Assembly (NCBI GenBank): GCA_937996585.1
Contig: CALKUW010000208.1
Span: forward strand, 1 to 6,379
Source: an uncultured Flavobacteriales bacterium
GTDB taxonomy: Bacteria; Bacteroidota; Bacteroidia; Flavobacteriales_D; Sanyastnellaceae
Direction: 5' to 3'
DNA length: 6,379 nt
Below are positions 5,503-6,379 of the stretch, piece after piece (the stretch's first letter is position 1; every line of letters starts with the position of its first letter). Position numbers and translations under genes: made by a program. The notes under the pieces were generated by a model. It saw nothing but the letters and a program-made list of their open reading frames with translations, made no database searches and was not told the origin of the DNA.

Positions 5503-6379
5503 ATGTCCAACGCCGACCAGCGCCCGCCGGAGCCACCGGCCATCTCCTTCGCCCCACCCTTCATCGATGAGGCCACCGTTTCGGCCGTGGAACGCGTGCT
5601 CCGTTCGGGTTGGATCACCACCGGCCCCGAAACGGCCGCCTTCGAGCAGGAACTCGCCCGCTATCTCGGTGTGGACCATGTGGCATGCGGAGGGTCATGG
5701 ACCGGATTGGCCGGTGTCATACTCGATTGGTTCGGCGTCGGGCCAGGCGACGAGGTCATCCTGCCGGCCTACACTTATTGCGCGACGGCCAATGTCGTCC
5801 TGCACCGCGGTGCGACGCCGGTCATCATTGATCTCCCGGCACCCGGCGAACAGGATGGACTCAACATCACGTGGAAACAGGTCGAAGCCCGCCTCACCCC
5901 GCGAACCAAGGTGGTCATGCCCGTTGACATCGGCGGGTGGCCGGTGCCGTGCGCAGACTGGCGGTATGCGTTGGAACAATGGTCTTCCATCCATGGATTC
6001 CAATCAGAGCATCCCCAGCAGCGGCGACTCGGTCGCCCCCTTTTGCTGTCCGATGCCGCACACGCTTTCGGCAGCAGGATTCAAGGCGAGACCGTTGGCG
6101 CACAGGCCGACATCACCGTCTTCTCCTTTCACGCCGTCAAGAACCTGACGACGGCAGAGGGCGGCGCTGCCTCCATCCGCCTGCCGGAAGCTTTCGATTC
6201 AGCTGAAGTCCACCGTACGTTGAAGGCCCACTGCCTACACGGACAATCGAAGGACGCTGCCGCCAAGTTCCAGAACACCGGGCGGGCGGCGTGGCGATAC
6301 GATGTGACCCATCCCGGATTCAAGTGCAACATGACGGACATCCAAGCCGCCATGGGAAGGGTCGCCCTCGCCCGGTATG
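5503..6379 (+). CDS. DegT/DnrJ/EryC1/StrS-family PLP aminotransferase, 3'-truncated
   Basis: The frame from the ATG at 5503 is open for 292 codons to the window end, so the C-terminus is missing; full-length members are usually near 370-420 residues. It is a fold-type I PLP enzyme, probably transferring an amino group to a keto-sugar nucleotide for surface polysaccharide. Visible motifs in order: APPFIDEATVSAVERVLRSGWITTGP (about 17-42, typical start of the family), the phosphate-binding loop GGSWTGL (63-69), LPAYTYCATANVV (87-99), Asp184 in SDAAHAFG, which should hold the pyridine nitrogen, and FSFHAVKNLTTAEGG (207-221) with the PLP-binding Lys213. CNMTDIQAAMGRVALARY (275-292) is the conserved region that follows. 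Between VDIGGWP and LLLSDAAHAF lies a longer stretch than in the classic sugar aminotransferases, which I associate with a polysaccharide-linked subgroup. The exact sugar cannot be told. A PLP-dead regulator or dehydratase variant is unlikely because the lysine is present. Confidence 0.9.
   Translation, partial: MSNADQRPPEPPAISFAPPFIDEATVSAVERVLRSGWITTGPETAAFEQELARYLGVDHVACGGSWTGLAGVILDWFGVGPGDEVILPAYTYCATANVVLHRGATPVIIDLPAPGEQDGLNITWKQVEARLTPRTKVVMPVDIGGWPVPCADWRYALEQWSSIHGFQSEHPQQRRLGRPLLLSDAAHAFGSRIQGETVGAQADITVFSFHAVKNLTTAEGGAASIRLPEAFDSAEVHRTLKAHCLHGQSKDAAAKFQNTGRAAWRYDVTHPGFKCNMTDIQAAMGRVALARY

Noticed and set aside
1..6379. Defence system, mobile element, CRISPR array or structured RNA
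   Set aside because: No direct repeats, terminal inverted repeats, transposase or nuclease motifs, or tRNA/rRNA-like segments were found by eye; all gaps are under 135 bases.

Overview
The window reads as a compact, GC-rich stretch of a chromosome from the phylum Bacteroidota, probably near the Flavobacteriales. Three things point there: an extracellular protease with a C-terminal sorting domain of the type IX secretion system, candidate -7 promoter elements of the TAnnTTTG type, and starts without clear Shine-Dalgarno sequences. The order-level guess is inference. Six protein genes account for nearly all of the sequence. No intergenic gap exceeds 135 bases, and I see no mobile element, CRISPR array, rRNA or tRNA.

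Layout: (1) 1-1029, plus strand, the 3' part of a MutS2-type ATPase whose Walker A end lies outside the window. (2) 1030-2718, minus strand, a secreted lysyl-endopeptidase-like serine protease; its stop codon abuts the MutS2 stop in the palindrome TGATCA. (3) 2719-2851, a 133-base divergent promoter region. (4) 2852-4468, plus strand, an exported S41 (C-terminal processing) protease with PDZ domain. (5) 4561-5103, plus strand, a DUF1573 lipoprotein preceded by a full TAnnTTTG match and followed by a strong hairpin terminator that can serve both strands. (6) 5198-5431, minus strand, a small pterin-4a-carbinolamine dehydratase. (7) 5503 to the window end, plus strand, a DegT/DnrJ/EryC1/StrS-family aminotransferase, cut off at the right edge.

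These genes do not form one operon. MutS2 and the secreted protease converge, the two proteases diverge, the DUF1573 gene and the dehydratase converge on a shared terminator, and the dehydratase and aminotransferase diverge. Four of the six products concern the cell envelope or exterior: a T9SS cargo protease, an exported processing protease, a lipoprotein and a probable surface-sugar aminotransferase. I found no convincing undescribed multi-gene system. The most interesting details are in the lysyl-endopeptidase-like protein (altered specificity-pocket neighbour, an extra cysteine pair, Arg before the inferred mature end) and the four-cysteine cluster in the DUF1573 lipoprotein.
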